Shown here: positions 41,835 to 50,900 of the stretch, piece by piece
How the letters are laid out: every line of letters starts with the position of its first letter
Position numbering within the stretch: position 1 is the first letter of the stretch
Origin: Verrucomicrobiota bacterium
Lineage (GTDB): Bacteria > Verrucomicrobiota > Kiritimatiellia > UBA8416 > JABMPJ01
Length of the DNA stretch: 51,001 nucleotides
Assembly (NCBI GenBank): GCA_018648805.1
Contig: JABGQM010000031.1
Location: 1-51,001 of the forward strand
Direction of reading: 5' to 3'
The notes under the pieces: generated by a model
The model's database searches: none
Seen by the model: the letters and a program-made list of their open reading frames with translations, nothing else
What the model was told of the DNA's origin: nothing
Made by a program: the position numbers and the translations under genes

Positions 41835-43775
41835 TTACCCGGTTGTGGCGAGCGCAGGGGCGCTCGCCTGTGTGACGGAGGGAAATCTTTCAAGATCGGT
41901 GTGAGGTAGAAAGAGGCAGGAGGAGTATTCGTTCATGTACTGCGGCGAGGAGCTGAGATCGAGGTAGGTCATGGACGCCCCGATCTTCTCGCGGATAAAG
42001 GCCAGGGCATCCTGTGAGAGCAGGGCCATGCGGGCGCCTTGCAGTGAGGCATTGCCGATAAACTGAAAACGCTCGTGATCGACATCGGGCAGCAGTCCGA
42101 GCCGGATGGCTTTGGGGACTTCGAGGTAGCTTCCGAATCCGCCGGCGACATAGATATGGGCCAGATCAGAAAAGGTCATGTCGACGTAGGTCAGGAGGCA
42201 TTCACAGGCCATATAGATCGAGCCTTTGCTGTGAATCAGATTTCTGATGTCGGCCTCACTCAGAGTGATCTCGCGACCGAGAACGGTTTCGTCCGTGGAG
42301 AACAGCACAAACTCGAGTGCGCCCGTTTCATCCTTGCGCAGCCTGTCGCCGCAGGCGTTGTGCACGAAGCGCCCCTTACGGTCGATACAGCCGACCCGCT
42401 GGAGTTCGCCCACAAGGTCGATCAAACCCGATCCGCACAGGCCCAGAGGTTTGCCGCCCCCCACGACATCGCAGCGTGTCACACGGCCACCGGACTCCAG
42501 ATCCATTCGCTCGACCGCGCCATTGGTGGCCCGCATGCCGCAGGTGATCCCGCCGCCCTCAAAAGAGGGACCGGCCGAGGCCGAGCAGCACACCTGCCAC
42601 TCGCGGTTGCCGAGCACGACTTCGCCATTGGTGCCCATATCGATCAGAAGGGAGACGTCGTCAGACGAGGCCATGCCGCTAAAGAACACACCCGCCACAA
42701 CATCCCCCCCCACGTACGAGGCAATGCACGGCAATACGGCCAGGAGCCCGCGCGGGTTAATGCCCAGGCCGATCTCCGAGGCGCGAATGACGGGCGGTTC
42801 ACTGACGGAGGGGATATAGGGATCGCGCCGGATGTTAGCCGGGTCAAGCCCCAGGAGCAGGTGGGTCATGACGGTGTTGCCGGCGCACATGACGTAGGTC
42901 ACATCGTGGGCCTTGGCGCCGCTATCGAGCAGCAGAGCATTCAAGAGGTCGTTGATGTCATCCACAACCATCTGTTTGAGCTCTTCGCGTCGGGCCGGAT
43001 CATTGGCGCACATCATGCGGGCTATGACATCCTCACCGCACGCGGCCTGCGAGTTGTACTTGGCTTGGGTTGAAACGGTTGCCCCGTTGCAGAGGTCGAC
43101 CAGCTGGGCGACGAGGGTCGTGGTGCCGAGGTCGACCGCAAGCCCGAAATGGCTGCCGGTCGTGTCGCCCGCCTCAATGTCAACCACCTCGAGGGTGTCG
43201 CCGCGGCGGCCCAGCAGGACCGTGATCTTCCAGTCGGAGTCGCGCAGGACGGCGGGTAGCTGCTTGAGGATGGTGAGTCCCATCTGCATCACGGGGATAT
43301 CCTGATGCTTGCGCAACTCCCGGAAGAGGCGTTCCTGGTCACACAGGGCGTCATCCAGTGTGGGCGGCGGCAGCTCGACGAAGAGTTTGCGCGAGAGGGG
43401 CTGGCGGCGGAAGCGGGCCTCGTCGTCGATCCATTCCGATTCACGGCCATAGCGCAGGGCGTCTTCCGGGGCCAGGATGGGTGCGGCACCCGAACGCGAT
43501 TCGAGCGGGACCTCGACGATGACATCCCCCGCGACATAGGTCTGGCAGGCCAGGGCCATGCCGCGCTGAATTTCGCGCCGGGTCAGAAACATGTTGGGCT
43601 TGGCCGTGACCTTGCCCGACTTGACCAGCACCCGGCACTTGCCGCACACACCGTCCCCGGCGCAGATGCTGTTGATCCTGATCCCGGCCACGGCGGCCGC
43701 TTCCAGAAGACTCTTGCCTTTGACCGCCGTGACGGTCTTGTTCTCCGGAAGAAATGTGGCCGTATAGGTCTTCAT
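41835..43775 (-). CDS. acsV: Corrinoid activation protein (RACo/AcsV-type, 2Fe-2S + ASKHA)
   Basis: The start is set at ATG 43775 (MKTYTATFLPENK), whose ATGA overlaps the acsC stop behind AAGGTG; an ATG 12 bp earlier lies inside acsC. The product has 646 residues. A plant-type [2Fe-2S] ferredoxin domain (ICAGDGVCGKCRVL...ALACQTYV) is followed by a linker and an ASKHA ATPase (FGLAVDLGTTTLVAQLVDL; LLIDMGTNGEVVL; FEGGGITCGMRATNGAVE; GLCGSGLIDLV). It uses ATP to drive reduction of inactive Co(II) in the corrinoid iron-sulfur protein to Co(I). Confidence 0.93.
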   Translation of the reverse strand: MKTYTATFLPENKTVTAVKGKSLLEAAAVAGIRINSICAGDGVCGKCRVLVKSGKVTAKPNMFLTRREIQRGMALACQTYVAGDVIVEVPLESRSGAAPILAPEDALRYGRESEWIDDEARFRRQPLSRKLFVELPPPTLDDALCDQERLFRELRKHQDIPVMQMGLTILKQLPAVLRDSDWKITVLLGRRGDTLEVVDIEAGDTTGSHFGLAVDLGTTTLVAQLVDLCNGATVSTQAKYNSQAACGEDVIARMMCANDPARREELKQMVVDDINDLLNALLLDSGAKAHDVTYVMCAGNTVMTHLLLGLDPANIRRDPYIPSVSEPPVIRASEIGLGINPRGLLAVLPCIASYVGGDVVAGVFFSGMASSDDVSLLIDMGTNGEVVLGNREWQVCCSASAGPSFEGGGITCGMRATNGAVERMDLESGGRVTRCDVVGGGKPLGLCGSGLIDLVGELQRVGCIDRKGRFVHNACGDRLRKDETGALEFVLFSTDETVLGREITLSEADIRNLIHSKGSIYMACECLLTYVDMTFSDLAHIYVAGGFGSYLEVPKAIRLGLLPDVDHERFQFIGNASLQGARMALLSQDALAFIREKIGASMTYLDLSSSPQYMNEYSSCLFLPHTDLERFPSVTQASAPALATTG

Positions 43776-45112
43776 GCACCTTGCCAAACTGTCTTCAGAT
43801 ACTTGGATATGCCGCTGGCTTCACGCGGCCCCACCATGACCTCCCAGCCCGACTCTTCGTGCAGGGATCCGCTCATGACGGAGATGTAACCCGGCAGGAT
43901 CAGTTTCCTGTGTCCCACCTTGGCCTTGACGTCGTCCGAATTGAGGAACGCCGTCACATTGTCGGCATTGAGCTTGTCCGACGCAAAGGCCGTGAGCACG
44001 GAGGTGCCCTCGGTGTCGACCACGCCGATGTAGGCCGGCACGCGGCTGGCTTCGACTTCGCCTTCGACGGTGTAGTAGGTCAGTGAGAAGTTTGTGGTCA
44101 ACAGCAGGGCCGAATCGGGCGTGACGGCACCGATGGCGTAGAGACCCGCCTCCACCTGGATCGGCTTGCGTGGATCGGTGTAGATATTCTGACGTACGGT
44201 CAGGATCGGAAGCAGCGCCTCCGGCTCGGTGAGCGTGGTCAAAACCACGCCTGAGAACTTGGCGACGTAAGAACAACAGGCCGACATGTTGGCCATGGGG
44301 TCCTCGATGCGACAGATCGTCAGGCTGGGGTATCCCAACGCACGCACCTGCTTCTTGAGGGCGAGGCGCCGTGCGGCCGTAAGGGCCTGTAGCGTGGCCG
44401 CCAGATCTTCGCCGCCCACGTTCAGGACCAGGTCTTCAACGCCCGTGGCCACGATCTTCTGGGTGAGTTCGGCGAGGGCATCCAGATCCGGTGCCGAGAC
44501 CGCGAGGGGGCAGCGCTCGCTCTTGGCCAGGGCGGCCACGGCCTCCCAATTCTCGGGCGTGGCGCCGCAGATCAGGGGACGGCCGCTTGCGGTCTGTTCA
44601 AGCGCCTTGGCCAGACGGTCTACATCGCTCGAAACCAGCACCACCGGCACACCGGCGGAAGCGACGGCTGCGGCGGTGCGCGCGAAGGCGTCCGCATCGC
44701 CGGCAACATCGTCGACGGCCGCCACGTTGATGGCGATATCGGTGCCCACGCGTACGAACTTGGAGCCGGCCAGTTTCTCAACCTGGGCGGCCAAGGCCTC
44801 CTCGGAGAGGTCGTCGGGAATCACGATCCCAATGCCGGGCGGATGATAGAAGGTCTCTTCATGGCGGAAGAGCACCGTCTCGTTGCCGATTTCAAGCGCG
44901 GCGGCGCCCGTCCCGATCTTGATCAGGCGCACCGGCGGGGCTGAGGCGCCTTCGAGAGCGGCCTTCGATTCATCGGTCACATGGGGACATTGGTCCAGCG
45001 TAGTCTGCTTCTGGGCCAGCTTCATGGCAAACGCCAGGCAGGTGGGGCAGCCGCAGTCCTTGCAGTTTGTCTTGGGAAGTAACTTGAAAATATCCAACGC
45101 CTTGAGAGCCAT
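43772..45112 (-). CDS. acsC: Corrinoid/iron-sulfur protein large subunit
   Basis: This 446-residue gamma-type subunit has an N-terminal [4Fe-4S] motif KTNCKDCGCPTCLAF (Cys17, 20, 22, 25 visible), a TIM-barrel middle and a C-terminal corrinoid-binding domain (VEASRVPAYIGVVDTEGTSVLTAFASDKLNADNV; KLILPGYISVMSGSLHEESGWEVMVGPREASGI). It carries the methyl-cobamide intermediate of the Wood-Ljungdahl pathway. It lies 50 bp after acsB and overlaps acsV. Confidence 0.96.
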   Translation of the reverse strand: MALKALDIFKLLPKTNCKDCGCPTCLAFAMKLAQKQTTLDQCPHVTDESKAALEGASAPPVRLIKIGTGAAALEIGNETVLFRHEETFYHPPGIGIVIPDDLSEEALAAQVEKLAGSKFVRVGTDIAINVAAVDDVAGDADAFARTAAAVASAGVPVVLVSSDVDRLAKALEQTASGRPLICGATPENWEAVAALAKSERCPLAVSAPDLDALAELTQKIVATGVEDLVLNVGGEDLAATLQALTAARRLALKKQVRALGYPSLTICRIEDPMANMSACCSYVAKFSGVVLTTLTEPEALLPILTVRQNIYTDPRKPIQVEAGLYAIGAVTPDSALLLTTNFSLTYYTVEGEVEASRVPAYIGVVDTEGTSVLTAFASDKLNADNVTAFLNSDDVKAKVGHRKLILPGYISVMSGSLHEESGWEVMVGPREASGISKYLKTVWQGA

Positions 45113-45162
45113 CGCTTCCTCCTGCTTCTTCTGTGTTTGACTAAGTTTCGCCTGGGCCTCGC

Positions 45163-47340
45163 CTAGAACAACGCTTCCATCTCCAGGGCGGGATGGCCCT
45201 GCTTCGTCATGAACTCCAGCAGTTCCTCGCCCGTGGTGGCCACGGTCTCGTCACCGATTCGGTCGAGTAGATCGGGAATGCCTATCTCCTTCGCACGTAT
45301 GGAGAAGCGGTCGCGGTAGTACTCCTTCAGGTCTTTCGGCATCCAGACGAGGCGTCCCAGTCCGCCGTCACCCGAGATGAACTTGCGGCTGAGGACATAC
45401 AGGCGGCCCACGCCCAGGAAGCCGGGGGTCTGGTTGCCGCCACCTACGCAGCCGGCCAGCGTCGAGAACTTCATGCCGCAGGGCGTCATGTCGGGGAACT
45501 CGCGGTTGACGATCATGAAGCCGTTGGCCTCGGGCACCAGGGCCAGGATGCATTCGAAACAGCCGCATGAGGTCATGGGTGACTCCATCAACGAGTAGAT
45601 GCTGACTTCCTCGATGGTGCGGTTCGATGCGTTGTAGACAAACTCGTTGACCCCTTCCCATTTACCCATGTCGGCATCGATCACGCGTCCCTTGGCAATG
45701 GGTTGATTGCCACCGGTGGGATCAATCTGGAACGCCGCCTTGCCGTCCAGCCAGTTGTAGGCACCGCACAGACCGAGACGCTCAGGGCTGATCACGCAGA
45801 TGTGGTTGGGCGCAAACGATTGACACAGCGAACAGGAGTAGAACACATCCGCACTCTCGTCGGTCATGCCGGCGATGCGCTGGTCACGGTCCTGGTAGGC
45901 CACCTGGGCCAAGGCCAGCTCGGACTCTACCTGGGGCGGTTCGGAGAGGATTTGCACCTGAACCTTGTCCACGATCTTGCCGTAGACGTCATGGATCCGC
46001 GCATGCAGAATCGTGCCGAAATGCTTCAAGGTGAAGCCGTCGGCAAAGGCCTGTTTGCTGATGCGCACCCAGATCAGGTTGCGTTGGCCCATGTGGAAGA
46101 TGCCCATGGCGTAGTTGATGAAGTGATGCACCTGGCGCTCGATGATCGATTCGAAATCCTTCTGCATCTCGCGGCCGGCCACCTTGACCAACAGTCCGAG
46201 GGCCATGTTGCCGCCCTCTTCGAGCGTGTCGACATCCGGTCCGATCACCTCGATGTGACCATCCTCGATCTCGTCCATCTCGGCCATGTGGACAAACTCG
46301 AAGGCGGTAGAGTATTTGCCGCCGAACTCACAGTGCATATCCTCGCGCCGCACGCGTTCGCCTTCGAAGGCCGCCGAGAAGGCGACCGGAATGTCGACTT
46401 CGGAGACCGTCACCTTGACGCCGCGCACCTCGATGCAGCGCGGTACAATGTTGTCGTAGTCGAGCTCGTGCACGACGTGCTCGTAGGTGCAGATACCGGT
46501 CGGCAGAATCTCAGGGATCTCGGTATCGGCGATGATGGGGAAGCCCATGTCGATGGCCCCCGCGCCGGTGGCATACTTGAAGTCGTCGACCTCGCCCAGG
46601 GTCAGCCCGAAAGCGAAGACGCGGTTCTTGCAATACTCCAGACAGTCACGCGGATTTCCCGGTTTAATGCCGCCAAAGGTCATCGCGCCGCGAATGGCCC
46701 AGTTGAGCGGGTAGATTGCCGAGATCGTGTCACGTCCGTACGGCACGATGTAGGTGTCCCAGCCCATCTCCACCCCGGCCTCGTTGAGTTGGTCGATGAT
46801 GCTGACCCCGTTGGAGGAGGAGCCCACGAAGACCATGATCTGGCGCTTCTGAAACTCGCGTACGATGTTGACCGCAATGTCGGTGGTGGGCGCGGCGCCC
46901 AGGATGGCGGCAAAGCCCGGCATGCGGCCATCGACGAGCTGGATACCCAGCGTGCGCAGAATAGTATCGGTGAAGAATCCGTTGCAGCCATCCTGCGGTT
47001 CCTCATCATACACGTAACGCAGCACCGTGATGATTTCTTCACTCAGCAGCGTCGCGATGCCGGCATCCAGCGCCGTGCCCAGGTAGGGGAACCACAGGGC
47101 ATCGGCAGGTGGATCGCCCAACAGATCGCGGGCGTGCTCAATGACCGGCTCGATCTGGCCCAGCGTTTCGATGTTGAGGCCCATCAGGGCATGCGCCATG
47201 GGGAGGTAGTAAGCGGTGTCGGGGTAGGCCACCGCAGCGTCCGCGCCCTTGTCAGCAACCGCTGCCTTCCATCGGGTTTCTGCTTGCGCGAAAATCTCGT
47301 GGCCCCCGCGAATGGCCGCACTGGCGATGATCTTTGACAT
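45163..47340 (-). CDS. acsB: CO dehydrogenase/acetyl-CoA synthase, acetyl-CoA synthase subunit
   Basis: This 725-residue bacterial-type acetyl-CoA synthase joins CO, a methyl group and CoA. The A-cluster ligands are all present: CSLC near 503-506, HIC and GLCGAYNW (to about 525), and the SCGC pair near 591-594 whose Cys-Gly-Cys binds the distal nickel. The N-terminal domain that contacts CODH and forms the CO tunnel is included, unlike the shorter archaeal CdhC. It follows cooS by 42 bp. It is the defining enzyme of the pathway. Confidence 0.97.
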   Translation of the reverse strand: MSKIIASAAIRGGHEIFAQAETRWKAAVADKGADAAVAYPDTAYYLPMAHALMGLNIETLGQIEPVIEHARDLLGDPPADALWFPYLGTALDAGIATLLSEEIITVLRYVYDEEPQDGCNGFFTDTILRTLGIQLVDGRMPGFAAILGAAPTTDIAVNIVREFQKRQIMVFVGSSSNGVSIIDQLNEAGVEMGWDTYIVPYGRDTISAIYPLNWAIRGAMTFGGIKPGNPRDCLEYCKNRVFAFGLTLGEVDDFKYATGAGAIDMGFPIIADTEIPEILPTGICTYEHVVHELDYDNIVPRCIEVRGVKVTVSEVDIPVAFSAAFEGERVRREDMHCEFGGKYSTAFEFVHMAEMDEIEDGHIEVIGPDVDTLEEGGNMALGLLVKVAGREMQKDFESIIERQVHHFINYAMGIFHMGQRNLIWVRISKQAFADGFTLKHFGTILHARIHDVYGKIVDKVQVQILSEPPQVESELALAQVAYQDRDQRIAGMTDESADVFYSCSLCQSFAPNHICVISPERLGLCGAYNWLDGKAAFQIDPTGGNQPIAKGRVIDADMGKWEGVNEFVYNASNRTIEEVSIYSLMESPMTSCGCFECILALVPEANGFMIVNREFPDMTPCGMKFSTLAGCVGGGNQTPGFLGVGRLYVLSRKFISGDGGLGRLVWMPKDLKEYYRDRFSIRAKEIGIPDLLDRIGDETVATTGEELLEFMTKQGHPALEMEALF

Positions 47341-47382
47341 GATTCAGACTCCCTTTTCTGCCGCTACCCTCGACCCGCTACC

Positions 47383-49407
47383 CTAGACCTTCTTGCCGCC
47401 GCACGAATGGCCCCCGCCGTAATGCCCTTCTGCCTGGGACGCGGCGACGGCCTCCAATTCCTCCTCGCTGACCTCTCTGCCTGCCGACGCCTCCGTCACG
47501 GCCAGGAATGGCTTGGCATACATGAGGGGGCGCAGCTTCAAAGCGGCGCGCTTCTTGTCCATGTGTTCCATCATGAGATGGGCAGCCTCGATGGGGTCCT
47601 CTTCAAAGCTGAACTTCCCGCCCGTAATCGCTTCCACATCTTCGGTCAGGAAGCGGGTCACATCTTCGCTGCCCTGGATTCGCATTGAGGGGGCATAGTT
47701 GACAAAGGCCCCTGACGCGACACAGTAGAAGCCAATCGCAATCGCTTTCTCGCACATCGCTTCCGGTGCGGCGCCGGCAATCGGGAGATCCGAGAGCTTC
47801 TCGCCTAATCCACCTTCCTTGATCATCTCGCACAACGCCACGAGGATGCGACTGTTGTCAACGCAGGATCCAAAGTGCAGGACCGGTGGGATACCCACCG
47901 CCTCGCAGATCTCCTTCAGCCCTTCGCCGGCATACTCCGCCGCGGCTTCAGGTTGCAGCAGACCCGCCTTGGCACAGGCTGTGGCCGCGCATCCGGTCAT
48001 GATCACAAGGACGTCGTTCTTGAGGAACTCCTTAACCATCTTGAGGTGGCTGTCGTCCTGTGTCTTCTTGACGGTGTTGCAGCCGATAACCGCCGCCACG
48101 CCACGCAGGCGCCCCGAGATGATGCCGTCATTCAAGGGACGAAAGCTGGAGCGGTAGCGTCCGCCCAGGTGGGTAAAGGTGTTGGCCACGGTGAAGCCGG
48201 CCACGAGGTCATTTCTATACGGCGGAATGTCGACCGGACCGCGATTCGGGAAGTTCTCAACCGCGCGTCGCACGATGTCCTTGGCGATATCGAGCGCCTT
48301 GGATTCTTCGAACTGGATGTGCTCCGCCCCCGGAATGTGCGCCTTCTTGCTGGTCGTGATGACCTTGGTGTGGAAGCGCCCGGCGTGTTCGATCACGGCG
48401 GGTATAATGCACTGCACATCCACCAACATCACATCCACGGCTCCGGTGGCGATGGCCAGTTCCTGATGAAGGAAATTGCCTACCACGGGTGCACCCTGGC
48501 GCATCAGAATCTCGTTGGCGGTACAGCAGATGCCGCCCACCATGATGCCTTTGGCCCCATGGCTCTTTGCCAACTCCAGCAGCTCCGGATCGCGACTGGC
48601 CGCTACGACCATTTCCGAGAGGGTCGGTTCGTGGCCATGCACCACGATGTTGACCTCGTCGGCTTTCAAAACCCCGAGATTCACTTCGCTACGGACCGGT
48701 TCGGGTGTACCGAACAGAATGTCGCCCAGATCCGTCGCCAACATCGCCCCCGCCCAGCCATCGCCCATGGAGGTGCGCAGCCCATGCATCAGGATGTTCT
48801 TGTACTCCGCATCCACCCCTTCGTGGGTCCGATGCAGCGTTTCGACGATCTCGTGCTCGATGCCCACCGGGATCAGTCCGTTACGGCGCCAGTCCTTGAC
48901 GGTCGCTTCCGGCGCACGGGCCGCCGGATAGTGAATCTCGCCTTCCTGCTGGTTGAACTCGTTCATGGCGGCCAGAGCCAACTCTTCGGCGATGGCCTCC
49001 TTGGTGCGGCCGGCGGTCTCAATGTCCCATTCCTTCGCGATCTCATGCAGCCGCTGCTCGCCCTTGATCTCGTAGCCCTGGGACTCGCCGCGGGCCGTCA
49101 TGAGCAGTGTCTTAACAATGTCGTGGCCATGGTCGGAATGCGCCGCGACCCCCGCGGCGACCTGGCGGATCAGGTGACGCGATGCGACCGTGGCGGCGTT
49201 GGCGCCGCAGATCCCGCGTGGATTCTTCTTGGAAATGCGGCAGGGCCCCATCTCGCAAATCCGGCAGCAGGTGCCGGCTTCCCCGAAGGGGCAACGCTTG
49301 CCTTGTGACTCGTGCCGGTCGTAGGCGGTTCCCACTTCGCACTCACCGGCTTTGGCCATCATGGCCTCGGCCGCCGGATCGGCGGTTCGCTTCATTTTAT
49401 CAGTCAT
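47383..49407 (-). CDS. acsA: Anaerobic Ni-Fe carbon monoxide dehydrogenase catalytic subunit
   Basis: This 674-residue CooS/AcsA-type enzyme interconverts CO and CO2. N-terminal cysteines in RCPFGEAGTCCRICEMGPCR (about 38-57) supply the D- and B-clusters. C-cluster ligands appear in order: HGHEPTLSEMV (His), GGICCTANE, DVQCIIPAV, VIGCNTVKK, TGCAATACAKAG and GFYCVASGAF. The C-terminus is a short His/Gly/Cys tail (GHYGGGHSCGG). Its ATG overlaps the cooC TGA by 4 bp, and acsB follows. CO made here passes to AcsB. Confidence 0.97.
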   Translation of the reverse strand: MTDKMKRTADPAAEAMMAKAGECEVGTAYDRHESQGKRCPFGEAGTCCRICEMGPCRISKKNPRGICGANAATVASRHLIRQVAAGVAAHSDHGHDIVKTLLMTARGESQGYEIKGEQRLHEIAKEWDIETAGRTKEAIAEELALAAMNEFNQQEGEIHYPAARAPEATVKDWRRNGLIPVGIEHEIVETLHRTHEGVDAEYKNILMHGLRTSMGDGWAGAMLATDLGDILFGTPEPVRSEVNLGVLKADEVNIVVHGHEPTLSEMVVAASRDPELLELAKSHGAKGIMVGGICCTANEILMRQGAPVVGNFLHQELAIATGAVDVMLVDVQCIIPAVIEHAGRFHTKVITTSKKAHIPGAEHIQFEESKALDIAKDIVRRAVENFPNRGPVDIPPYRNDLVAGFTVANTFTHLGGRYRSSFRPLNDGIISGRLRGVAAVIGCNTVKKTQDDSHLKMVKEFLKNDVLVIMTGCAATACAKAGLLQPEAAAEYAGEGLKEICEAVGIPPVLHFGSCVDNSRILVALCEMIKEGGLGEKLSDLPIAGAAPEAMCEKAIAIGFYCVASGAFVNYAPSMRIQGSEDVTRFLTEDVEAITGGKFSFEEDPIEAAHLMMEHMDKKRAALKLRPLMYAKPFLAVTEASAGREVSEEELEAVAASQAEGHYGGGHSCGGKKV

Positions 49408-50192
49408 GTCGTCTCCGCTCCTTCGCTTGCAGAGCTATCCAGTTTGTCGAGCAATGCGCCCAGGGCCTCCTTGGTGCTCTCTCCGCAATCGGTTACGGCC
49501 CGTCCCGCGCGGTCGGCCGCCAAGAGTGTCTCATCATCCGGAAGCACGCCCAGAAGAGGTAGGCCCGGAAGCGCATCTCGAACATAGGCTTCGTCTTCAG
49601 GTGTGCGTATCCGGTTGGCTATCACGCCGACCTGAGTCAACCCAATGTCGGCGGCCAGATCCCTGACGCGGCGGGCTGTCTCGATGCTGCGCTGTCCCGG
49701 ATTCACGACCACCAGCAGATGATCAATCGCCCGCACCACGCCGCGCCCCAAATGCTCAACGCCCGCTTCCATATCAAGGATCAGCGCGCTTCCCTCGTCC
49801 AGAAGCAGATGTGAGACCAGCGCGCGGAGCATCGCGTTCTCCGGGCAATAGCAGCCCGAGCCGCCTTTTTTGACCGCGCCGGCGACCAAAACCAGTATAT
49901 CGTCGACCGTCACACCGTATTTATCCGGAAGGTCCGCCACGAACGGGTTGAGCCGGAACATGCCGCCGGTGGTGCCCGGCTTCACGCCGGTGCGCTCCTC
50001 GATCATGGCTTTCAGATCGACCAGAGGCTTGACGCTCTCCGGTGCGGGATAGCCCATGCTGGCCAGGAGGTTTGAATCGGGGTCGGCATCGATGGCGATA
50101 ACGTCTCGTCCCCGGTCACGCAATCCACACGCCAGGAGGGCCGATAGCGTGGTTTTGCCGACACCCCCTTTACCGGTTACTGCCACCTTCAT
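49404..50192 (-). CDS. cooC: CODH nickel-insertion accessory ATPase CooC
   Basis: The start is set at ATG 50192 (MKVAVTGKGGVGKTT), 8 nt after AGGAGG; the ATG at 50198 is too close to it and the longer frame to 50336 reaches into the promoter. The product has 262 residues, with a deviant Walker A GKGGVGKT (7-14), IDADPDSNL, and the metal-binding GGSGCYCPENAMLR. It loads nickel into the CODH C-cluster using ATP. It is the first gene of the acs operon and overlaps cooS by 4 bp. Confidence 0.93.
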   Translation of the reverse strand: MKVAVTGKGGVGKTTLSALLACGLRDRGRDVIAIDADPDSNLLASMGYPAPESVKPLVDLKAMIEERTGVKPGTTGGMFRLNPFVADLPDKYGVTVDDILVLVAGAVKKGGSGCYCPENAMLRALVSHLLLDEGSALILDMEAGVEHLGRGVVRAIDHLLVVVNPGQRSIETARRVRDLAADIGLTQVGVIANRIRTPEDEAYVRDALPGLPLLGVLPDDETLLAADRAGRAVTDCGESTKEALGALLDKLDSSASEGAETT

Positions 50193-50343
50193 ACGCATGA
50201 CCTCCTCTTCGGGACCGCTGACCGCTGGTGCCGTCGCGGCATGCAATGCCGCCTGACGCTGGCTGTCATACCGGGCCGTGAGAAAAAACTGGTCTGGACT
50301 CACATCCGTGGTCTGACGTACCATGTACACCGCCACTACAGAG

Positions 50344-50372
50344 ATACTGTACTACCACATCGTGGTAGTCAA
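50344..50372 (-). promoter_or_regulatory. acs operon promoter with embedded 8-bp half-site palindrome
   Basis: ACTACCAC-ATC-GTGGTAGT (50351-50369) is a perfect inverted repeat. On the minus strand TTGACT (complement of 50367-50372) is a good -35. A -10-like CAGTAT (complement of 50344-50349; 3 of 6 consensus) follows after 17 bp, so the palindrome fills the spacer. The site is 152 bp upstream of cooC and 80 bp upstream of the divergent two-CW regulator, so it could control both. Confidence 0.7.
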
Positions 50373-50448
50373 GTGCTTTTCGCCCTCCGCGTACCCCCCC
50401 CCGGCAACCGGGGGGTGGGGAGGGGGGGGCAGGTGGCCTGGAGACGCT

Positions 50449-50877
50449 ATGACGAAGGAGAAGAAGAGCCCTACTGACGGCCATGCCGAGACCGTGAAGC
50501 GGATTCGCGGGATCCTGGGGAGAACCCAGGCCGAACTGGCGAAGGCGCTCGGCATCTCTGAAAAAGCCGTGCAGAGCTACGAGCAAGGATGGCGCGATGT
50601 GCCGGTCCGTGTGGTCATCCAACTCCTCCTTCTGCTGGCGCTGTATCGGAAGCAGAGCATGGATGACGTTCCATGCTGGGAAATCCGCAAATGCTCGTCC
50701 GGGCAGCGCGAGCAATGTGCCAGTTTCACCATTGGCCGTGGTCAATTCTGTTGGTTCATCGGATCGCACGACTGTCGCCCTCCCGACGGGGCGGACGAAG
50801 ATGCGTTGTTGCCGTGTATGAGCTGTCCGGTTGTGCAGCGCCTCCTGTCAGGGCAGCTCCACGGCGACGACAGGTGA
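50449..50877 (+). CDS. XRE-family regulator with C-terminal two-CW cysteine domain
   Basis: The start is set at ATG 50449, behind GGAG; the frame further upstream is low-complexity and crosses the promoter. The product has 142 residues. An XRE helix-turn-helix occupies about 14-68 (RTQAELAKALGISEKAVQSYEQGW). A cysteine-rich domain follows with Cys76 (CW), 82, 90, 101 (CW), 109, 123 and 126 (CMSC), matching the two-CW pattern. Such a domain could hold zinc or an Fe-S cluster and sense redox state or CO. It is divergent from the acs operon across a shared palindrome, so it is a strong candidate regulator of it. A hairpin starts in its stop codon. Confidence 0.85.
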   Translation: MTKEKKSPTDGHAETVKRIRGILGRTQAELAKALGISEKAVQSYEQGWRDVPVRVVIQLLLLLALYRKQSMDDVPCWEIRKCSSGQREQCASFTIGRGQFCWFIGSHDCRPPDGADEDALLPCMSCPVVQRLLSGQLHGDDR

Positions 50878-50900
50878 TGAGCAGCCGTGACTGCTCGTCA
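50875..50900 (+). repeat. Small hairpin at the stop of the two-CW regulator
   Basis: TGATGAGCAG (50875-50884) can pair with CTGCTCGTCA (50891-50900), with one G.U pair and a 6-nt loop. The stop codon is its first three bases. There is no T-tract, so an intrinsic terminator is uncertain. The remaining bases to 51001 show no gene that I can support. Confidence 0.5.

Noticed and set aside
45703..47337. A 544-residue plus-strand open frame opposite acsB
   Set aside because: acsB on the minus strand is certain from its A-cluster motifs. The antisense product is rich in Arg/His/Asp and resembles no family.
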